Assembly: GCA_030149025.1 (NCBI GenBank)
Contig: JASBSH010000435.1
Coordinates: 1-5,051 of the forward strand
Length of the DNA: 5,051 nt
Direction of reading: 5' to 3'
Source of the DNA: Actinomycetales bacterium
GTDB taxonomy: Bacteria > Actinomycetota > Actinomycetes > Actinomycetales > BWSM-131
Part shown: one piece after another, positions 1-5,051 of the stretch
Numbering within the stretch: the stretch's first letter is position 1
How the letters are laid out: each line of letters starts with the position of its first letter
Notes under the pieces: generated by a model
What the model was told of the DNA's origin: nothing
The model's database searches: none
Seen by the model: the letters and a program-made list of their open reading frames with translations, nothing else
Translations under genes and position numbers: made by a program

Positions 1-843
1 CTCGCCCGGTACGCAGGCCGGCACGTCGGCCGGCTGGCTCGTCGCCCTCTCGCCGGTCTGGACGCCCTTGGGACGCAGCTGCGGTTCTACGTCCACAGCG
101 TCGGGTGGACCGGCCGGACCATCCACCGCTACAAGAAGGAGATCCTGCGGCTGCTCGCCGAGGTGTCCCTCGGCACAGGTGGTCTGGCGGTGGTCGGCGG
201 AACGGTCGGTGTGATCGCGTTCCTCGCGTTCTTCACCGGCACCGAGGTGGGTCTGCAGGGTTACGAGGCGCTGAACCAGATCGGTACCGGCGCGTTCACA
301 GGCTTCATCTCCGCGTACTTCAACACCCGCGAGATCGCCCCACTCGTCGCGGGTCTCGCGCTCGCCGCCACCGTGGGCTGCGGCTTCACCGCACAGCTCG
401 GCGCCATGCGGATCTCCGAGGAAGTGGACGCCCTGGAGGTGATGGGCATCCCCAGCCTGCCGTTCCTCGTGACCACCCGCATGATCGCCGGGTTCGTCGC
501 CGTCATCCCGCTGTACGTCGTGGGGCTGCTGTCCTCCTACGCCGCCACCAGGCTCATCACCACCGGCTACTACGGGCAGTCGAAGGGCACGTACGACCAC
601 TACTTCCGGCTGTTCCTGCCGCCCGGCGACGTCCTGTGGTCGTTCGGCAAGGTCCTGGTGTTCGCCGTCGTGGTCATCGGCATCCACTGCTACTACGGCT
701 ACACGGCGAGCGGGGGGCCGGCGGGGGTCGGCGTCGCCGTCGGGCGCGCCGTCCGCACGTCGATCGTCGCCATTAACATCGTCGACTTCTTCCTCAGCCT
801 CGCCATCTGGGGCACCTCCACCACCGTCCGGATCGCGGGGTGA
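1..843 (+). CDS. yrbEB: YrbEB, MlaE-family ABC transporter permease of the Mce system (5' end outside window)
   Basis: Integral membrane permease subunit that should pair with YrbEA at the base of an Mce lipid-import complex. The frame is open from base 1 and ends at TGA 841-843, giving 280 visible residues. No in-frame ATG, GTG or TTG occurs before GTG 163, and that codon lies inside conserved sequence, so the true start is upstream; the family is about 270-290 aa, so only a few residues should be missing. Visible hallmarks, in window numbering: an amphipathic RYKKEILRLLAEV segment (about 43-55), a Gly-rich hydrophobic segment (58-78), LNQIGTGAFTGF (91-102), a hydrophobic stretch (113-135), the MlaE-type coupling motif EEVDALEVMG (140-149), a membrane segment (161-182), a permease helix ending HCYYGY (217-234), the YrbEB-typical GGPAGVGVAVGR (238-249) and a last helix (255-271). 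GGPAGVGVAVGR and its position just before mceA favour YrbEB over YrbEA. It overlaps mceA by 4 nt. The family is known; the operon number and substrate are not determined. Confidence 0.95.
   Translation, partial: LARYAGRHVGRLARRPLAGLDALGTQLRFYVHSVGWTGRTIHRYKKEILRLLAEVSLGTGGLAVVGGTVGVIAFLAFFTGTEVGLQGYEALNQIGTGAFTGFISAYFNTREIAPLVAGLALAATVGCGFTAQLGAMRISEEVDALEVMGIPSLPFLVTTRMIAGFVAVIPLYVVGLLSSYAATRLITTGYYGQSKGTYDHYFRLFLPPGDVLWSFGKVLVFAVVVIGIHCYYGYTASGGPAGVGVAVGRAVRTSIVAINIVDFFLSLAIWGTSTTVRIAG
839..843 (+). promoter_or_regulatory. Possible ribosome binding site for mceA (bears on start choice)
   Basis: GGTGA overlaps the yrbEB stop and is complementary to the anti-Shine-Dalgarno TCACC. It lies 5 nt before GTG 849 but overlaps GTG 840. 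For GTG 840 the only upstream candidate is a weak GGAT at 830-833, 6 nt away. This makes GTG 849 a credible start. Initiation at 840 by ribosomes finishing yrbEB is equally possible, so the site is tentative. Confidence 0.4.
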
Positions 844-2198
844 GTCGGGTGGGTAAGGCGCGCAGGAAGGCCACCGAACGGGCCACACCAAGCTGGACGA
901 CGACCCTCACGACACGCGCGTACGGTCTCGTCTTCCTCCTTGTGCTGAGCGTGCTCGTCGGGCTCTCCGTCGCGGCGTACAACGACGCGTTCACCCGGGT
1001 CGTGGAGGTCACGCTGGAGACGAACCGGGTCGGCAACCAGCTCCAGAAGCAGTCGGACGTGAAGATCCGCGGGCTGCTGGTGGGCGAGGTCCGGGACATC
1101 ACCTCCGACGGCGAGAAGGCCCGGGTGCGGCTCGCGCTGGACCCGGCGCACGTCGAGCTCATCCCGGCGAACGTCGAGGCGAGACTCCTCCCGAAGACCC
1201 TGTTCGGGGAGAAGTACGTCAGCCTCGTCGAACCGAGCACTCCTGCGTCACGGCGCATCCGCGAGGGCGATGTGATCACCCAGGACAGGTCGAAGGCGGC
1301 CACTGAGCTGGAGACGGTCTTCGAGGGACTGCTTCCCCTGCTGCAGGCGGTGCAGCCCCAGGACCTGGCGATCACCTTGAACGCCATGGCCAGCGCCCTC
1401 GAGGGCCGCGGTGAGCGCCTGGGCCAGAACCTCACACTGGTCTACGACTACTTCCGCCAGCTGGGCCCGCACATGCCCGCCCTGCAGGCGGACATCTCCG
1501 GCCTCGCGGACGTGGCGTCGCTGTACGCCGACACCGCGCCGGACCTGCTGCGCATGCTCCGCAACTTCACCACCACAGGGACGACGATCGTCGACAAGCA
1601 GGACACGCTGGTCGCGTTCCTCTCCGGCACAACGGGTTTCGCCGACACCACACGAGAGGTGCTGAGCGAGAACGAGAAGCGCATCATCCAGCTCGGTCGC
1701 GTGAGCCGCCCCACTCTGGAGGTTCTCGCCAAGCACTCGCGGACCTACCCCTGCCTGCTCAAGGGGCTCGCCGGCTGGCTGCCACGGATCAAGGAGGCCT
1801 GGGCAGGCGGAGCCCTGAACATCACCCTCGAGGTGGTCCCGCAGCGTGAGCCCTACCGCCCGGGAGACGAGCCGCGCTGGAAAGAAGCCGGGAGAGCCAG
1901 CTGCTACGAGCTGCCCAACCCCTCGGGCAGCCAGGAGAACCCCTGGCAGGGCGTCCGTTTCGACGACGGGGCCGCGACCTCGAACTCGCGGATCCCCGCA
2001 GCTCTCGTCGACCGGCCCGCCCCGGCCGGGGCCCCGCTGGTCGACCCGAGCAGCGGGCTTGCCGGCACGGCGTCCGAGCAGGAGGTCGTAGGGGCCCTCC
2101 TCGCCCCGCAGCTGGGAACCTCACCCGATGACGTCCCGGACGTCGCAACCCTGCTCTTCGGGCCGATGGCCCGCGGGACGCTGGTGGGGCAGCGATGA
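840..2198 (+). CDS. mceA: MceA, MCE-family lipid-transport protein, first Mce subunit
   Basis: First of the six Mce subunits, which in characterised systems form an envelope-spanning lipid conduit on YrbEAB; 452 aa is normal for MceA. A basic N-terminus (1-26) precedes one membrane helix (about 28-46), acting as a signal anchor. The MCE domain spans about 53-130, with GLLVGEV at 78-84 and KTLFGEKYVSL at 119-129. A long, mostly helical region (about 150-300) follows, matching the Mce4_CUP1-type domain; VSRPTLEVLAKHS and YPCLLKGL are typical MceA landmarks. Cys305 and Cys355 are conserved-looking and may pair. The C-terminus has a Pro/Ala linker (about 388-400) and a tail ending LLFGPMARGTLVGQR. 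Start chosen: GTG 840, overlapping the yrbEB stop as GTGA. In-frame GTG 849 is a real alternative because GGTGA at 839-843 sits 5 nt before it; that would remove three residues only. MceA is assigned by position and C-terminal features; substrate unknown. Confidence 0.95.
   Translation: MSRVGKARRKATERATPSWTTTLTTRAYGLVFLLVLSVLVGLSVAAYNDAFTRVVEVTLETNRVGNQLQKQSDVKIRGLLVGEVRDITSDGEKARVRLALDPAHVELIPANVEARLLPKTLFGEKYVSLVEPSTPASRRIREGDVITQDRSKAATELETVFEGLLPLLQAVQPQDLAITLNAMASALEGRGERLGQNLTLVYDYFRQLGPHMPALQADISGLADVASLYADTAPDLLRMLRNFTTTGTTIVDKQDTLVAFLSGTTGFADTTREVLSENEKRIIQLGRVSRPTLEVLAKHSRTYPCLLKGLAGWLPRIKEAWAGGALNITLEVVPQREPYRPGDEPRWKEAGRASCYELPNPSGSQENPWQGVRFDDGAATSNSRIPAALVDRPAPAGAPLVDPSSGLAGTASEQEVVGALLAPQLGTSPDDVPDVATLLFGPMARGTLVGQR
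2183..2189 (+). promoter_or_regulatory. Ribosome binding site for mceB
   Basis: GGTGGGG ends 5 nt before ATG 2195 and lies inside the last codons of mceA. The G-rich tract and spacing suit actinobacterial initiation and support ATG 2195 as the mceB start, in addition to the ATGA overlap. Confidence 0.6.
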
Positions 2199-3223
2199 GG
2201 CACGACGCGCTGCGAGTCGGCCCGTCGGCGGTGAAGCTCGGGCTGTTCATGGTCGTGACCGCTGTGGCTTTCGGGCTCCTGGCCACGACGATCGCGAACG
2301 TGCGGTGGGGTCCGAAGGCGGACTACACCGCGGTGTTCACCGACGCCACCGGTCTCGGCGCCGGGGACGACGTCCGGGTCGGCGGCGTCCGCGTCGGTGA
2401 GGTGACCGACGTGACGGTGAACGACGCGGCCCGTGCCGTGGTGTCCTTCCGCGTCGACCGCGAGCTCGTCCTGACGAAGGGCGCGGAGGCGGTGATCCGC
2501 TACCGCAACCTGATCGGGCAGCGCTACCTCGCGCTGAACCAGGGCCAGGGCGAGCCGGAGAAGCTGCCGATCGGCGGTGAGATCCCCGTCGACAGGACCA
2601 GACCGGCCCTGGACCTGACCGTGCTCTTCAACGGGTTCAAGCCGCTGTTCGCGGCGCTCGACCCGCAAGAGGTGAACACGCTGGCCTACGAGATCATCAC
2701 GGTCCTGCAGGGCGAGGGCGGCACCGTGCAGAGCCTGCTCGCGCGCACCGCATCCCTCACCTCCGACCTCGCTGACCGCGACGAGGTGATCGGGCGGACC
2801 ATCGACAACCTCGACGAGGTGCTCGGCGTCGTCGCGGAACGGGCCGACCAGCTGGACACCCTCATCGTCCAGCTGCAGCGGCTGGTCGCGGGCCTCGCGG
2901 CGGATCGCGAGGCGATCGGCAGCTCGATCGGCCGCATCGCCGACCTCGCCGACTCCACCGCCGGCCTCGTCGAGGACGCGCGGCCCGCCGTCCGCGAGGA
3001 CATCGCCCAGCTCGGTGACCTCGCCACCCTGCTGAACACCAACTCGGCCGACATCGAGCGGTTCCTGAACACCTGGCCCGGCAAGCTCAGAATGATCACC
3101 CGCACCGCGACCTACGGCTCCTGGTTCAACTTCTACCTCTGCGACTTCGACGGTCGGGTCGTGCTGCCCACGGGCACCCAGCCCATCCCCGCCTACAGCA
3201 CCGGAACGGCGAGGTGCCGGTGA
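2195..3223 (+). CDS. mceB: MceB, MCE-family lipid-transport protein, second Mce subunit
   Basis: Second Mce subunit, 342 aa, the usual MceB length. ATG 2195 overlaps the mceA stop as ATGA and has a good Shine-Dalgarno tract. A short N-terminus leads into a membrane helix (about 13-34). The MCE domain (about 40-118) contains the FTDATGLGAGDDVRVGGVRVGEV stretch (48-70) and a RNLIGQRYLAL segment (104-114). DLTVLFNGFKPLFAALDP (140-157) is a strong MceB signature. Residues about 160-300 form a helical/coiled-coil region with repeated RDE, ERADQLD and DREAIG patterns. The C-terminal signature YGSWFNFYLCDFDG (307-320) is also MceB-typical, and the protein ends TARCR. Cys316 and Cys341 are the only cysteines, both beyond the helical region and probably outside the cytoplasmic membrane, so a disulfide is plausible but inferred. 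Its stop shares one base with the preferred mceC start. Subunit identity is secure; substrate is unknown. Confidence 0.96.
   Translation: MRHDALRVGPSAVKLGLFMVVTAVAFGLLATTIANVRWGPKADYTAVFTDATGLGAGDDVRVGGVRVGEVTDVTVNDAARAVVSFRVDRELVLTKGAEAVIRYRNLIGQRYLALNQGQGEPEKLPIGGEIPVDRTRPALDLTVLFNGFKPLFAALDPQEVNTLAYEIITVLQGEGGTVQSLLARTASLTSDLADRDEVIGRTIDNLDEVLGVVAERADQLDTLIVQLQRLVAGLAADREAIGSSIGRIADLADSTAGLVEDARPAVREDIAQLGDLATLLNTNSADIERFLNTWPGKLRMITRTATYGSWFNFYLCDFDGRVVLPTGTQPIPAYSTGTARCR
3211..3216 (+). promoter_or_regulatory. Ribosome binding site deciding the mceC start
   Basis: GAGGTG is a strong Shine-Dalgarno match ending 6 nt before ATG 3223. It is too close to GTG 3220 (3 nt) and itself contains GTG 3214. 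It therefore argues for ATG 3223 over the two upstream in-frame GTG codons. Confidence 0.65.
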
Positions 3224-4215
3224 TGACGCCCTTCCGCGAGCGGAACCCCGTCCCCATCGGCGCGGTCGGGCTGCTCACCCTCGGCCTCGCCGTCCTGCTG
3301 GCGTTCAACGTGCAGGCGATCGGCTTCCTCGGCGGTGGCCCGGCCTACAGCGCCGCGTTCTCCGAGGCCGGCGGCCTGCGCCCGGGTGACGACGTGCGGC
3401 TCGCCGGGGTGAAGGTCGGTGAGGTGGACGCCGTCGAGCTGGACGGCGGCCACGTGCGCGTGGACTTCCGGGTCACCGAGCCCGCCCGGTTCGGCCGGGA
3501 CACCGGGGCCAGCGTCCGGATCAAGACCCTGCTGGGGCAGAAGTTCCTGTCGCTGGAGTCGAAGGGCGCCGGCCAGCTCCAGCCCGGGTCCGAGATCCCC
3601 CTGGAGCGCACCGTCTCCGCCTACGACGTCGTCGACGCCTTCGGCGACCTTGCCGTCACGAACGAGCGGATCGACACCGCCCAGCTGGCCAAGGCGCTGG
3701 ACACGATGGCGGCGGAGTTCGCGAACACGCCGGACGAGGTGCGCGCGGCGGTCGACGGGCTCTCGCGCCTCAGCCGCACGATCGCCTCCCGCGACGAGCA
3801 GCTTCAGAGCCTCCTTCAGCGCAGCAAGCAGGTCACGGGCGTCCTGGCCGAGCGGGACGCCGAGCTGTCCAAGCTCCTCCGCGACGCCAACCTGCTGCTC
3901 GCGGAGATGGAGCGGCGCCGGGAGGACATCTCCCGCCTGCTCGACGCCACGGTGTCGCTGAGCCAGCAGCTGACCGCGCTCGCCCGGGAGAACCGGGGGG
4001 AGCTGCGGCCCGCCCTGGAGCAGCTGCGTGCCGTGACCAAGGTGCTGCAGGACAACAAGGCCAAGCTCGAGGAGGGCATCGAGCTGATGGCCCCCTTCAC
4101 ACGGGTGTTCGCCAGCACCCTCGGCAACGGCCCCTGGTTCGACACCTACATCCAGAACCTGCTCCCCGTGCCAGGCATCGTGCCCCCGGCTGCGGGACCG
4201 GCGGTGAAGCCGTGA
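3223..4215 (+). CDS. mceC: MceC, MCE-family lipid-transport protein, third Mce subunit
   Basis: Third Mce subunit; 330 aa from the chosen start, normal for MceC. Three in-frame starts are clustered: GTG 3214, GTG 3220 and ATG 3223. ATG 3223 is preferred because GAGGTG lies 6 nt upstream and the protein then begins MTPFRERNPVPIGAVG, close to the usual MceC N-terminus. A membrane helix covers about 11-30. The MCE domain (about 40-116) contains GDDVRLAGVKVGEV (55-68) and KTLLGQKFLSL (101-111). A Ser-Ala-Tyr-Asp-Val-Val-Asp-Ala-Phe segment follows at about residue 132. Residues about 175-285 are strongly heptad-like (SLLQRSKQVTGVLAERD, LLLAEMERRREDISRLL), predicting a long coiled coil that would form the conduit needle. 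The C-terminus has PWFDTYIQNLLPVPG (304-318) and a short Pro/Ala tail. It contains no cysteine, unlike MceA and MceB. The stop overlaps the mceD GTG start as GTGA. Confidence 0.95.
   Translation: MTPFRERNPVPIGAVGLLTLGLAVLLAFNVQAIGFLGGGPAYSAAFSEAGGLRPGDDVRLAGVKVGEVDAVELDGGHVRVDFRVTEPARFGRDTGASVRIKTLLGQKFLSLESKGAGQLQPGSEIPLERTVSAYDVVDAFGDLAVTNERIDTAQLAKALDTMAAEFANTPDEVRAAVDGLSRLSRTIASRDEQLQSLLQRSKQVTGVLAERDAELSKLLRDANLLLAEMERRREDISRLLDATVSLSQQLTALARENRGELRPALEQLRAVTKVLQDNKAKLEEGIELMAPFTRVFASTLGNGPWFDTYIQNLLPVPGIVPPAAGPAVKP
4203..4207 (+). promoter_or_regulatory. Probable ribosome binding site for mceD
   Basis: GGTGA lies 4 nt before GTG 4212, within the final codons of mceC. It is a partial Shine-Dalgarno match and supports the GTGA-overlap start over downstream in-frame GTGs at 4251 and 4263. 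Confidence 0.45.
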
Positions 4216-5051
4216 AGCGTCTCCTGACCGCCGCACGCCTGGCCAGCAGCGTGAGCCACAGCGTGAGCCGTGCCTTCGTCGTGACCGCGGTTGTCGTCGT
4301 CCTCCTCACCGCGCTCGTGGCCGCCGGCGGGGTGCTGCGGTCCGGCGACGACCGGACCACGGTGACCGCCCAGTTCAGCCGCGCGGTCGGCCTGTACCCC
4401 GGGTCGGAGGTGCGCATCCTCGGCATCCCGGTGGGGGAGGTGCTCGAGGTGAAGCCGAGCGGTGAGACCGTCACCGTCGTCCTGGAGTACGACTCGCAGT
4501 ACCGGGTGCCGGCCGACGGCAAGGCGGCGGTCGTCGCGCCGTCCCTGGTCAGCGACCGGTACGTGCAGCTGCTGCCCGTCTACACCGGGGGGCCGGCCCT
4601 GCGGGACGGCGACGTGATCGGGCCCGACCGGACGGCCGTTCCCGTCGAGCTGGACCGGGTCACCGGCAGCCTCGACGACCTGATGGTCGCCCTCGGCCCC
4701 CAGGGCGCGAACTCGGACGGCGCACTGACGCGACTGCTGCGGACGGGCGCGGCGAACCTCGACGGCCAGGGCGACAAGCTGAACCAGACGACCTCGGACG
4801 TCGCCGACGCCGTCGAGACCCTGTCCGGCAACCGGGAGGACCTGTTCGGCACGGTCCGGGGGTTGCAGCAGTTCACCACCACGCTGGCGGAGAACGACGA
4901 CGAGGTGCGCCAGCTCAACACCAACCTCGCCTCGGTCGCCGACCAGCTGGCAGGGGAGCGTGACGACCTGGCGGCTGCGCTCGCGAACCTCTCCGTCGCG
5001 CTGCAGGAGGTCTCCACGTTCGTGTCCGACAACCGCAAGGTGCTCGGCGAG
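4212..5051 (+). CDS. mceD: MceD, MCE-family lipid-transport protein, fourth Mce subunit (3' end outside window)
   Basis: Fourth Mce subunit. The frame is open from GTG 4212 to the last base, giving exactly 280 codons and no stop; family members are usually about 350-550 aa, so a C-terminal portion is missing. The start overlaps the mceC stop as GTGA. A basic, Ser-rich N-terminus (1-20) precedes a membrane helix (about 21-41). The MCE domain (about 49-124) contains FSRAVGLYPGSEVRILG (55-71), GIPVGEV (71-77) and APSLVSDRYVQLLP (109-122). YTGGPALRDGDVIG (124-137) and then RTAVPVELDRVTGSLDDLM (140-158) with ALGPQGANSDGAL (160-172) are the diagnostic MceD signature. From about 185 to the window end a helical region shows repeated DDEVRQLN, ERDDLAAAL and DNRKVL patterns, as in other Mce needles. 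No cysteine is visible. The N-terminus carries a short in-frame duplication (SVSH/SVSR). Downstream, mceE (a lipoprotein in mycobacteria) and mceF are expected. Confidence 0.93.
   Translation, partial: MKRLLTAARLASSVSHSVSRAFVVTAVVVVLLTALVAAGGVLRSGDDRTTVTAQFSRAVGLYPGSEVRILGIPVGEVLEVKPSGETVTVVLEYDSQYRVPADGKAAVVAPSLVSDRYVQLLPVYTGGPALRDGDVIGPDRTAVPVELDRVTGSLDDLMVALGPQGANSDGALTRLLRTGAANLDGQGDKLNQTTSDVADAVETLSGNREDLFGTVRGLQQFTTTLAENDDEVRQLNTNLASVADQLAGERDDLAAALANLSVALQEVSTFVSDNRKVLGE
4247..4269 (+). repeat. Short tandem duplication in the mceD N-terminus
   Basis: The 11-mer CAGCGTGAGCC occurs at 4247-4257 and again at 4259-4269, a 12-nt period that keeps frame and encodes SVSH followed by SVSR (residues 12-20). 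It lies just before the membrane helix, in a part of Mce proteins that varies in length. It looks like a simple in-frame slippage duplication with no evident function. Confidence 0.6.

Noticed and set aside
105..776. Open frame of 223 codons on the + strand inside yrbEB
   Set aside because: Arg/His/Gly-rich out-of-frame translation; the yrbEB frame carries clear conserved motifs over the same bases.
163..843. GTG 163 as the start of yrbEB
   Set aside because: The frame is open upstream to base 1 and encodes family-typical sequence (RYKKEILRLLAEV) before GTG 163, which is therefore an internal valine.
2019..2032. Perfect 14-nt palindrome GCCCCGGCCGGGGC as a terminator or operator
   Set aside because: It lies inside mceA in a Pro/Ala/Gly-coding linker, has no loop and no T-tract, and such palindromes are expected by chance at this GC content.
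1904..2668. Open frame of 254 codons on the minus strand spanning the mceA/mceB junction
   Set aside because: Shadow of two well-supported genes; it is low in complexity and has no family resemblance.
3193..4236. Long open frame of 347 codons on the minus strand covering all of mceC
   Set aside because: It mirrors mceC and arises from high-GC codon bias suppressing antisense stops. Its translation is rich in His, Gly, Leu and Arg with no recognisable domain, and the + strand gene is secure.
1..5051. Novel system, mobile element, CRISPR array or RNA gene
   Set aside because: The window is filled by five contiguous genes of one known operon type. I saw no transposase, terminal repeats, spaced repeats or tRNA-like structure.

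Overview
The window is a stretch of a classical actinobacterial mce (mammalian cell entry) operon, read entirely on the + strand. Five cistrons are packed without gaps, in the canonical order yrbEB - mceA - mceB - mceC - mceD. The first and last are cut by the window edges. The very high G+C content, the strong G/C preference at third codon positions, the GTG starts and the yrbE/mce gene order point to an actinomycete. The YrbEB and MceA sequences resemble, from memory, the versions in Streptomyces and other filamentous actinomycetes more than the mycobacterial ones. No genus can be fixed from this window alone.

Layout: 1-843 is the 3' part of yrbEB, an MlaE/YrbE-type ABC permease. 840-2198 is mceA, 2195-3223 is mceB, 3223-4215 is mceC, and 4212-5051 is the 5' part of mceD, which runs off the end. 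Adjacent cistrons overlap by 1 or 4 nt (GTGA, ATGA, TGATG, GTGA), so there is no intergenic DNA. I see no promoter, terminator, RNA gene, mobile element or CRISPR array. The only non-coding signals supported are Shine-Dalgarno-like tracts inside the 3' ends of the preceding genes.

How the genes work together: in characterised systems such as Mycobacterium Mce1 and Mce4, YrbEA and YrbEB form the inner-membrane permease driven by the MceG ATPase. One copy each of six Mce proteins (A-F) builds a heterohexameric tube carrying lipids or sterols across the cell envelope. Each of the four Mce proteins here has one N-terminal membrane segment, one MCE domain with a closing VGEV motif and a long helical region. 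MceA and MceB also carry distinctive C-terminal tails with two cysteines each. By this logic yrbEA should lie upstream and mceE/mceF downstream. The substrate cannot be deduced from this sequence.

I found no previously undescribed system. The second-look items are start-codon choices, the overlap architecture, cysteine pairs, a divergent MCE-domain segment in MceD and a small tandem duplication.
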